Shown in pieces: positions 5,992 through 11,398 of a DNA stretch of 22,134 bases. The translations under genes and the position numbers were made by a program. Position 1 is the stretch's first letter; each line of letters starts with the position of its first letter. Origin of the DNA: a virus; the IMG/VR virus record IMGVR_UViG_3300010885_017335, positions 1 to 22,134 of that record. One strand, given 5' to 3'. The notes below the pieces were generated by a model that was given only the letters and a program-made list of their open reading frames with translations, was not told the DNA's origin and made no database searches.

Positions 5992-6954
5992 TTATTTATT
6001 AAAATATGAGTCTGACTTTAACCAATCATAGTATATTTTGAAGCCCTCTGCTACATCAACTTTGGGGTCAAAGCCAAAGTCACGTCTGGCTGCATCAATA
6101 TTCAATGCACCCCTGCTTGGAAAGTCTAAATCTCTATCTCTTATGGTCAACATGCCGCCACCAGCAAGTTCTAGTGCCATACGTGCGGCTTCTAATAGTG
6201 TCACGCTGTGACTTTTTGTGATATTGTATGTCTTGTTTTCCGTATTATCAGATAGTGCGGCAGCAACAATACCATCTGCGGCGTCATCCACATATGTGAA
6301 GTCTAGTGTTTCTGTTTCACCGTTAACTTGGATAGTTTCTCCGCGCATTGCGGCAAGTAAAAATTTACTTATTACTCTATCTTCTACATCCAGAGGTCCA
6401 TAAACAGCACTAGGGCGAATGATAGTATGCACAATATTAGTTCTACGAGTATAATCTCTAACAAGCCATTCTCCTGCTAATTTCATAATGCCATATTGTC
6501 CTTGGGGATTACAGATGGCATCTTCTGTAACATCATCAGTAAAATCACCATATACCATTGAACTGCTGATATAGATAAACTTCCTTACTTCATATTTATT
6601 GCTAGCTTCTAATAAATTTATTAGTCCTTCACTCATAGTACGACTACCTAAAATTGGGTTTTCATTCACAACTTTTTGTCTAGGGAAACTTGCTAAATGA
6701 ATTACAATTTCAGGTTCTTCAATTTGAAATACACCATCAATATCATTGTTTGAAATATCGTATGTATAGATAGCACCTTTATATTCATCTATCTTTTTCA
6801 AACGATTATACATTAGATAGTCAATTTCTTCTTGCGGAATAAGTCCGTAATTTGTTTTTGTATCTATGATTGATACAATATGTCCTTGATCCTGTAGTCT
6901 CTTAACTACATTGTGACCAATCAATCCTAATCCACCTGTCACTAAAATATTCAT
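5992..6954 (-). CDS. NAD-dependent nucleotide-sugar epimerase/dehydratase (extended SDR, GalE/WbpP-like)
   Basis: The 320-aa length is normal for the family. The NAD-binding glycine motif GGLGLIG is at residues 7-13, with Asp31 ending beta-2. HLAS lies at 87-90, YISSSMVYG at 128-136 supplies the catalytic Ser, and YGIMK at 154-158 is the YxxxK pair. RPSAVYGPLD (180-189) and LDFTYVDDAADGIV (217-230) match the substrate-side motifs of UDP-sugar epimerases and dehydratases. The exact sugar cannot be told. It probably works in the host cytoplasm on a nucleotide sugar, perhaps for surface-glycan alteration during infection. It overlaps the upstream 72-aa membrane-protein gene by ATGA. Confidence 0.87.
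   Translation of the reverse strand: MNILVTGGLGLIGHNVVKRLQDQGHIVSIIDTKTNYGLIPQEEIDYLMYNRLKKIDEYKGAIYTYDISNNDIDGVFQIEEPEIVIHLASFPRQKVVNENPILGSRTMSEGLINLLEASNKYEVRKFIYISSSMVYGDFTDDVTEDAICNPQGQYGIMKLAGEWLVRDYTRRTNIVHTIIRPSAVYGPLDVEDRVISKFLLAAMRGETIQVNGETETLDFTYVDDAADGIVAAALSDNTENKTYNITKSHSVTLLEAARMALELAGGGMLTIRDRDLDFPSRGALNIDAARRDFGFDPKVDVAEGFKIYYDWLKSDSYFNK
5993..6000 (-). promoter_or_regulatory. T4-like late promoter box AATAAATA before the spanin pair, leaderless spacing
   Basis: The minus strand reads AATAAATA, spanning the last codons and the stop of the epimerase gene. With T4 geometry +1 falls at 5987, the A of the i-spanin ATG. It would give the lysis genes late timing inside an otherwise sigma70-driven gene chain. 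Confidence 0.55.
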
Positions 6955-7169
6955 AACGTAAATAATCCTTTAACATATAACGCAATCATAATAATATTCA
7001 ATACCCACATGCTTGGTTGTTTCCACATAAAGCCTAACCACATCCACAAGAATGCAGTTATGATACCTATATATTTGTTCAATGGTATAATATCATGGCT
7101 AGTAAGATACACTGTTGCAAGTGCAAAAACAGTAGCCGACCACTTAACAATAAATTCTAATTTATTCAA
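6951..7169 (-). CDS. Small membrane protein of unknown function (72 aa)
   Basis: Most of the 72 residues are hydrophobic. There are about two to three membrane segments (roughly 9-24, 34-49 and 53-70), linked by short polar pieces including SHDIIPLNKY and a WKQP turn. No family is recognised. It lies between an 87-aa gene (8-nt overlap) and the epimerase (ATGA overlap), so it is translated as part of the thyA chain. Small multi-TM proteins near lysis genes raise the question of a holin. Here the position inside an early-promoter operon and before a sugar enzyme argues neither for nor against. Confidence 0.6.
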   Translation of the reverse strand: MNKLEFIVKWSATVFALATVYLTSHDIIPLNKYIGIITAFLWMWLGFMWKQPSMWVLNIIMIALYVKGLFTL

Positions 7170-7425
7170 AACGTAACCTATAATACATTAATTGTTCTGA
7201 TGTAAGATAAGCACGAATTTCATATCTCCAACCATATCCATCAGGAATTCTATGCCAGCTTGCGGTGGGTTCACTATTATTCATTACCCAATTACCTGAA
7301 TCTGTTTTCTCCCACTCCCAAAGATGTTGTGATGCAAATAAATCAGGATCCTCAACATCACCCATCATAAACTCATGCACCAGATAAGTGAATACCTTAG
7401 TATCAGAATCTTCATACATTATCAT
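7162..7425 (-). CDS. Small soluble phage protein of unknown function (87 aa)
   Basis: No known domain is recognised. The protein is acidic and aromatic-rich, with VHEFMMGDVEDPDLFASQHL in the first half and a Trp-rich second half (WEWEKTDSGNWVMNN, then SWHRIPDGYGWRYEIRAYL), ending in a YYRLRFE strand. Such compact Trp-rich proteins are common phage accessory genes. The start is fixed by the ATGA overlap with the thyA stop at 7422-7424, which implies translational coupling to thyA. A second ATG two codons in cannot be excluded. Confidence 0.62.
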   Translation of the reverse strand: MIMYEDSDTKVFTYLVHEFMMGDVEDPDLFASQHLWEWEKTDSGNWVMNNSEPTASWHRIPDGYGWRYEIRAYLTSEQLMYYRLRFE

Positions 7426-8264
7426 ACTGCCATCTTTGCCCTAATCGCATCGTGGCTTTGATAGTTCTCTAAATGAATGTCCTGCATTGTCATTTCAAAG
7501 ATATTGTTCTTTTGTGAATTCAACATCAATATTGGTAATGGGTGTGGCTCACGATTTAATTGTTCTTTAACTTGGTCAACATGATCGGTATAGATATGCG
7601 TATCGCCAGTACTTATAATCAACTCACCTACTTTTAAATTACAATGATGTGCGATTAAATGTGTAAGCAACGCATAGCTAGCAATGTTAAAAGGTAAGCC
7701 AAGAAACACATCCACACTGCGCTGGTACATATGACAAGAGAGTTCTTTGTTTTTGTTGACATAAAATTGACTCATTACATGACACGGTGGCAAAGCCATT
7801 TGATCCATTTCACCTACATTCCAAGCACTAAGAATATGTCTACGACCATTAGGGTCTTTAACTAAACCCTCAAGTAAGTTCTTTAGTTGGTCAATTTCTT
7901 TTTCATCATTTCTCCAGTGCCGCCATTGTACTCCATATACTCTTCCCAAGTCACCTTCAAATTTTGCTTTATCTTTCCAGTAAGGTGCTAGTGCGTTTGG
8001 TGTCCAAATTGTTACGGTGCCTTCTCTGCTACCATGAGTAATCTCTGCTAAACGTCTTTCATCTTGCGAGCCTTCAATGAACCAAAGTAATTCACCTACA
8101 CACGCTTTCCAAGCCAACTTTTTAGTTGTGACGGCTGGAAAGCCCCTACGCAAATCAAAGCGAAGATTACGTCCAAACACACTAATAGTGCCAACACCAG
8201 TTCTATCATCTTTTGTTTCTCCGTTATCTAATATATCTTGTAAAAGTTGTAAATATGTTTTCAT
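7422..8264 (-). CDS. thyA: Thymidylate synthase
   Basis: This 280-aa enzyme methylates dUMP to dTMP using methylene-tetrahydrofolate, supplying thymidine for phage replication. The sequence follows ThyA from end to end. The dUMP phosphate Arg lies in DDRTGVG (Arg21). GELLWFIEGS is at 57-66 and WGxxxxxW-like pieces follow. The nucleophile Cys161 sits in ALPPCHV, and RSVDVFLGLPFNIASY at 182-197 carries Asp185 and Asn193. THIYTDH and the closing MAV terminus are also present. It is slightly longer than E. coli ThyA (264 aa), with extra residues in the 85-135 region. The start matches the family's MKxYLxLLxxxLxxG N-terminus. A sigma70 promoter ends 6 nt upstream and there is no Shine-Dalgarno, so the message is probably leaderless. 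Confidence 0.97.
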   Translation of the reverse strand: MKTYLQLLQDILDNGETKDDRTGVGTISVFGRNLRFDLRRGFPAVTTKKLAWKACVGELLWFIEGSQDERRLAEITHGSREGTVTIWTPNALAPYWKDKAKFEGDLGRVYGVQWRHWRNDEKEIDQLKNLLEGLVKDPNGRRHILSAWNVGEMDQMALPPCHVMSQFYVNKNKELSCHMYQRSVDVFLGLPFNIASYALLTHLIAHHCNLKVGELIISTGDTHIYTDHVDQVKEQLNREPHPLPILMLNSQKNNIFEMTMQDIHLENYQSHDAIRAKMAV

Positions 8265-8270
8265 GTTGCG

Positions 8271-8299
8271 ATTATATCAAATCATTAAACTTAATACAA
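8271..8299 (-). promoter_or_regulatory. Sigma70-type promoter for thyA, leaderless geometry
   Basis: The minus strand has -35 TTGTAT (8299-8294), a 17-bp spacer and a perfect -10 TATAAT (8276-8271), then CGCAAC and ATG. Standard spacing puts +1 at 8264, exactly the A of the thyA start codon. Confidence 0.72.
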
Positions 8300-8309
8300 C
8301 ATCATTTGG

Positions 8310-8338
8310 CAAATTGCCCTAAACTTTAGGGCAATTTG
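8310..8338 (-). terminator. Perfect 29-nt palindrome/hairpin after the 98-aa gene, upstream of thyA promoter
   Basis: The arms CAAATTGCCCTA and TAGGGCAATTTG form a 12-bp stem around a 5-nt loop, beginning 2 nt after the stop of the 98-aa gene. The minus strand lacks a U-run after the stem (CCAAATG). The plus strand does have one (TTTGTTTT), though no plus gene precedes it. It may therefore be an mRNA 3'-end hairpin, a weak terminator, or a DNA operator 11 nt upstream of the thyA -35. Confidence 0.55.
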
Positions 8339-8340
8339 TT

Positions 8341-8637
8341 TTATAGTTTACCTAATAACTTATCTGTCTCAGGCTGTACTGTATCAGCAATGTTTTCAAC
8401 ATTCAATATAAATTCAAGATTAACAATTTGATGGTCAAGTTCAATCAATTTGCGATTAACTATTTCTTCCACCTCTTCAGGCTCTAAGCCTTGTTTTAGT
8501 AATGTTTGAATATTAATAGTTTGTTGACGTTTTCCTTGAAATTTAAGAATAATCTTTTTGATGAATTGAATAGGTATTTTACTCTTTTCAACATCCTCAA
8601 GGATATTTTGCCATTTGTTATATAATTCATTTGACAT
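8341..8637 (-). CDS. Helical phage protein of unknown function (98 aa)
   Basis: The product is mostly charged helix. It starts MSNELYNKWQNILEDVEKSK, then IPIQFIKKIILKFQGKRQQTINIQTLLKQGL. An acidic EPEEVEEIVNRKLIEL helix follows, and it ends VQPETDKLLGKL. The pattern, a basic segment followed by TINIQTLLKQG and an acidic helix, could be a small helix-turn-helix or an assembly chaperone, but no family is assigned. I have a vague memory of similar proteins in T4-like environmental phages without known function. It is the last gene of the VWA-headed chain. AAGGA lies about 8 nt before the ATG. A strong hairpin follows the stop. Confidence 0.62.
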   Translation of the reverse strand: MSNELYNKWQNILEDVEKSKIPIQFIKKIILKFQGKRQQTINIQTLLKQGLEPEEVEEIVNRKLIELDHQIVNLEFILNVENIADTVQPETDKLLGKL

Positions 8638-8662
8638 TACCCGGTTCCTTTGTTAATCGGAA

Positions 8663-9349
8663 TTAGGCAGTGGTCTTAGTTTTTCTAGGTGCTTTAGCTG
8701 GTGCAACAACTGCTTCAACAACTTTAGCTTTTTTTGCTTTAGTTGTTTTTGCGGGTGCTGGTTGCAATGAAGGAGCCATTTGAACAGCTTCATCACGCAA
8801 ACGTTTAGATTCTGCAAGTAAACCATTTGCTTCACGTTCCATTTTTTCAGCTTGTTCAATACGTTGTTTAGCAAGAACCATGTCATCAAGTACAGCGTTA
8901 GATACGATTGGATCACGCATTTTACGTGCTACTTCTGCAGGAGTTCTCATTCCTGCACTTTGATCCATGTCAGCCATTTTTCTAACTGCATCCTCACCCT
9001 GTTTCATATCATTTAGTATCTTGTTTAATTCATCAAGTCTAATTGTAGTAGTAGGATTTGGTGTTACTAACACTTGAGCAGTTTGTACTTTTTTCAACAT
9101 ACCTTCTCTGTGCAACACTTGAAGAATGATTTTACCATCTTGTGTGTAACTACGGTTTAATGCATCAGCTAGGTGTTCGCTGGCTTGACCGATATCGCTT
9201 TCAATGCTTCTTATCAATGCATCATGTAATTGGGCATGAAGTGTTTCTGTATTAACAACTAAACCCATATGCGGCTCGCCGGGGATTTCCCGAAATACGA
9301 TTGCCACTTTTCTATCACCCATTTTACCAACATGTCTTAAAAAACTCAT
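8663..9349 (-). CDS. Conserved phage protein of unknown function with Lys/Ala-rich basic tail (228 aa)
   Basis: Residues 1-100 form a mixed domain: MSFLRHVGKMGDRKVAIVFREIPGEPH opens it, then SIESDIGQASEHLADALNRS and QVLVTPNPTTTIRLDEL. Residues 105-190 are largely helical and possibly coiled coil, rich in Met, Glu and Arg (MEREANGLLAESKRLRDEA). From about 195 the tail is Pro/Ala/Lys-rich (KTTKAKKAKVVEAVVAPAKAPRKTKTTA), resembling histone-H1-like DNA-binding tails. I recall homologues in cyanophage-type genomes without assigned function; binding to nucleic acid is an inference from the tail. AGGAG precedes the ATG. Just upstream lies a small imperfect hairpin (9359-9378). Another frame is open across the C-terminal third, but it only shadows this one. 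Confidence 0.7.
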   Translation of the reverse strand: MSFLRHVGKMGDRKVAIVFREIPGEPHMGLVVNTETLHAQLHDALIRSIESDIGQASEHLADALNRSYTQDGKIILQVLHREGMLKKVQTAQVLVTPNPTTTIRLDELNKILNDMKQGEDAVRKMADMDQSAGMRTPAEVARKMRDPIVSNAVLDDMVLAKQRIEQAEKMEREANGLLAESKRLRDEAVQMAPSLQPAPAKTTKAKKAKVVEAVVAPAKAPRKTKTTA

Positions 9350-9410
9350 AATATTCTCCTAAAGCTTTTATGCTTAAGATATTTAATATGAGTTTGATTA
9401 GTGGTAAAAT

Positions 9411-9821
9411 TTATCTTGTCAATAGGTCCAGCATTTTGTATTTTTCGTAGGCATCTACAACTGCAGGTGTATCATTATCAATAGTGGGGACAACTTGAAA
9501 CCAAAGTTTGTGACCATTTTTAAATGGATGTAAGTAATCATTGTCACCTACAAATCTTCTTGGTTGGTGAATCTTACCAGCATACCATAATCTATGTGCA
9601 AGGGCAACCAAATCCTCTAGTTCGTAATCATCCAAATCATAACGTTCAGGATTACGAGCAAAAGGATTACCTTGTGCGTGATATGCTTTCACTACACCAA
9701 TATATCTATCATAGTCAGGTGCATCGGTACGAGTTATGATGACCATAACCTCATCCTCGGACACTTCACCATTCATGAGGCTAAGCAAGCATCCACCAAA
9801 ACTAGTACCAATGTACATCAT
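9411..9821 (-). CDS. Phage protein of unknown function (136 aa)
   Basis: No family is recognised. The protein begins MMYIGTSFGGCLLSLMNGEVSEDEVMVIITRT, a small-residue-rich opening followed by a beta-strand. An acidic DLDDYELEDLVALAHRLWY helix comes next, then HPFKNGHKLWFQVVPTIDNDTPAVVDAYEKYK. The alternation of hydrophobic strands and helices suggests a compact alpha/beta fold. The frame can be extended to a TTG at 9833. The ATG at 9821 is preferred because a GAG sits 7 nt upstream and the TTG has no Shine-Dalgarno, although the TTG shares bases with the stop of the 43-aa gene. Confidence 0.62.
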   Translation of the reverse strand: MMYIGTSFGGCLLSLMNGEVSEDEVMVIITRTDAPDYDRYIGVVKAYHAQGNPFARNPERYDLDDYELEDLVALAHRLWYAGKIHQPRRFVGDNDYLHPFKNGHKLWFQVVPTIDNDTPAVVDAYEKYKMLDLLTR

Positions 9822-9829
9822 ATTAAATC

Positions 9830-9961
9830 TCAATCATCGTTGTTTTTAACAGTAGTTAAGGTATGTTTTAATAATCTATAAAAAACATAGAATATACCAG
9901 CAACACTTCCTAGTAGGAATAGTGTACCAAAAATATTAGCAAGAGTAGTTATAGTTTCCAT
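9830..9961 (-). CDS. Small single-pass membrane peptide (43 aa)
   Basis: The ATG at 9961 opens a 43-codon frame: METITTLANIFGTLFLLGSV, then AGIFYVFYRLLKHTLTTVKN, then NDD. Residues about 7-28 form one membrane segment with a small-residue face, followed by a basic then acidic tail, so the C-terminus is probably cytoplasmic. AAGGAAA lies 4 nt upstream, and the start is 9 nt after the VWA gene stop. Its stop ends 8 nt before the start of the next gene. The tight fit on both sides and the good Shine-Dalgarno support a real gene. Function is unknown; a partner of the VWA protein or an inner-membrane anchor are possibilities. Confidence 0.6.
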   Translation of the reverse strand: METITTLANIFGTLFLLGSVAGIFYVFYRLLKHTLTTVKNNDD

Positions 9962-9970
9962 TATGTTTCC

Positions 9971-11260
9971 TTATTTTTCATCATAAATTGCGTAAGTACC
10001 GAACGGGGGATTCGGGTTTTTGTCACCGTGAATGATCCAAGTAGTATCACAATAATCAGGGTCACCCCAGCTACCGAAAGGATATCCATCAGTAAACACA
10101 ATCAAACGATTAGGTTCAATTGCATTTTCTTTCAAGTAATCAAAGATACAATCAAAGTCAGTACCACCACCGCCTTGAGGTTCGTATTCATCAATACGAT
10201 CCATGTTCTCACTTGAGAAGTCTTGTGGGTTATATGTGTTAGTATCAAAACAGAATACATGTACCTTATAACCATCAAAGCTATCCATCATACCAGCAAT
10301 CTCACCCAAGAATGCTTGTGCTTGTGCATTGCTAATACTACCTGACATATCAAGTGACACAACAACGTCAATCTCTTCACCCGGTGTCATGCCGGGCATG
10401 ATAGCATCCATGTGCCAGCCTTTACGATTGGCTCGCATCCAGCTAAAGTCAGTGCGAATGCAACTAGTCAAGTTAGTTTGAATCAGTTCACGCCAGGGCA
10501 TAACTGGGTCAGTAACTTGTTTAATCAATCGTTCAACACCTGCAGGGATAGAACCTGCCTCAGCACTTTGTGCGGCTTGCAGAATAGCTTGTTTCATTTC
10601 CTGACGTGCTTGTTCACGTTCTTCGGAACTCATGCGTGGGCGTTTGCTTTTTTTGTCGCTATCACCGTCTCCATCACCCTCACCTTCGCTATCACCATCG
10701 CTATCACCATCCATATGCTCATCAAGCATTTGGTCAATTAGTTTATCCAAATTAATTTTGTCTGCTTTGTCGTATAAGTCATCATATACTGCCTCAGCAG
10801 TCCAGCCTTCATATTTTCTTTCATACAAGCAAGGCACCGATGTAATGAATTGGCCTACATTGTGCTTTTTCAAGTCAGCATTCACACAATAGTCATCAGC
10901 AATATTCCACAACTGAGGATCACGTGTACCTCTACGACCCATGTGGTCATATACAACATGTAACACTTCATGACCTACTAAGAATTCAACTTCTTTAGGC
11001 TTCAACAACATAATAAAGCGGCTATTGTAATAAAATTTTGATCCATCTGTTGCCGCTGTTGCACACCATTCATCAGCGTTAACTAATTTCATGCGAGTAG
11101 CAAGATTACCAAAGAAACTATGACGTAACAACAAACCAATACGTGCGGACACTAATCGTTCACGTGCTAGATTATCTACCTTAGCATCATATGGACCAAT
11201 AAGATTGTCAAATTTCTTATTGCGTCTTTTCTTTTTTGTAGGGGCAATTACGTCACTCAT
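9971..11260 (-). CDS. VWA-domain protein with DUF2201-type zinc-protease motif
   Basis: This 429-aa protein has two recognisable halves. Residues 1-165 resemble DUF2201 putative metallopeptidases, with the motif HEVLHVVYDH at 97-106 (two zinc His, catalytic-type Glu98, a further His106) and NIADDYCVNADL after it. Residues about 183-202 are a Gly/Asp/Ser/Glu repeat linker, and 210-250 a charged helix. The von Willebrand A domain starts near 297, with an intact MIDAS: DMSGS (304-308), Thr367 in GGTD and Asp391 in FTDG. In bacteria such proteins partner MoxR-type AAA+ ATPases; a MoxR gene lies directly upstream at 11399. It is transcribed from its own sigma70 promoter with AAGGAAA before the ATG. 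Whether the protease site is active is unknown. Confidence 0.88.
   Translation of the reverse strand: MSDVIAPTKKKRRNKKFDNLIGPYDAKVDNLARERLVSARIGLLLRHSFFGNLATRMKLVNADEWCATAATDGSKFYYNSRFIMLLKPKEVEFLVGHEVLHVVYDHMGRRGTRDPQLWNIADDYCVNADLKKHNVGQFITSVPCLYERKYEGWTAEAVYDDLYDKADKINLDKLIDQMLDEHMDGDSDGDSEGEGDGDGDSDKKSKRPRMSSEEREQARQEMKQAILQAAQSAEAGSIPAGVERLIKQVTDPVMPWRELIQTNLTSCIRTDFSWMRANRKGWHMDAIMPGMTPGEEIDVVVSLDMSGSISNAQAQAFLGEIAGMMDSFDGYKVHVFCFDTNTYNPQDFSSENMDRIDEYEPQGGGGTDFDCIFDYLKENAIEPNRLIVFTDGYPFGSWGDPDYCDTTWIIHGDKNPNPPFGTYAIYDEK
10655..10712 (-). repeat. Short tandem-like repeat encoding the Gly/Asp linker of the VWA protein
   Basis: ATCACC-like hexamers recur within about 60 bases and encode alternating Asp, Gly, Ser and Glu (residues about 183-202). 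The stretch separates the protease-like and VWA halves and is a probable site of length variation by slippage. Confidence 0.6.
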
Positions 11261-11288
11261 GTTGTTTCCTTAATAATTTAATACTGAT

Positions 11289-11317
11289 AGTATAGCAGAT
11301 GTTTGATTTATTGTCAA
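11289..11317 (-). promoter_or_regulatory. Sigma70-type promoter for the VWA gene with overlapping inverted repeat
   Basis: The minus strand has -35 TTGACA (11317-11312), a 17-bp spacer, and -10 TATACT (11294-11289) preceded by TGC, an extended -10. Predicted +1 is 11282, with a 22-nt leader to the ATG at 11260. An inverted repeat, ATACTGATAGTAT (11281-11293), overlaps the -10 and +1 and could be an operator. Confidence 0.8.
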
Positions 11318-11318
11318 T

Positions 11319-11353
11319 AAAAAAGAGCGGGGGCATTCACACCACCCCCGCTC
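11319..11353 (-). terminator. Rho-independent terminator after moxR
   Basis: On the minus strand a 9-bp GC-rich stem (GAGCGGGGG / CCCCCGCTC) closes an 11-nt loop and is followed directly by six T residues (11324-11319). The T-run ends one base from the -35 of the VWA promoter, so the element ends moxR transcription just where the next unit begins. Confidence 0.88.
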
Positions 11354-11356
11354 AAA

Positions 11357-11395
11357 GGTGTCTTTCGACACCGAGGGAGTCAACTTTCGTTGCCC
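11357..11395 (-). ncRNA. Candidate structured RNA: two GAAA-tetraloop hairpins in the moxR 3' region
   Basis: Starting 3 nt after the moxR stop, the minus strand first folds GGG-CAAC[GAAA]GTTG-ACT-CCC (11395-11375), a 7-bp stem with a 3-nt bulge. After two bases, GGTGTC[GAAA]GACACC (11372-11357) makes a perfect 6-bp stem. Both loops are GNRA tetraloops, and the terminator follows 3 nt later. It could be a 3'-UTR stabiliser or the body of a small RNA released from the moxR mRNA. I do not recognise a named RNA family. Confidence 0.5.
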
Positions 11396-11398
11396 AAA

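Noticed and set aside
6593-6600. An AATAAATA late box on the minus strand inside the epimerase gene.
   Set aside because: No gene start lies within 30 nt downstream, so it is probably a chance match in AT-rich coding sequence.
9394-9422. A TTGACA at the end of the 136-aa gene looked like a fourth member of the promoter family.
   Set aside because: No -10 hexamer lies at 16-18 bp (AATCAA or TAATCA only), and the RTAAAT extension is displaced. It may be only the coding sequence for the last Leu-Thr-Arg codons.
9822-9833. TTG start for the 136-aa gene, sharing bases with the stop of the 43-aa gene.
   Set aside because: No Shine-Dalgarno precedes the TTG; the ATG at 9821 has a GAG at 7-nt spacing.
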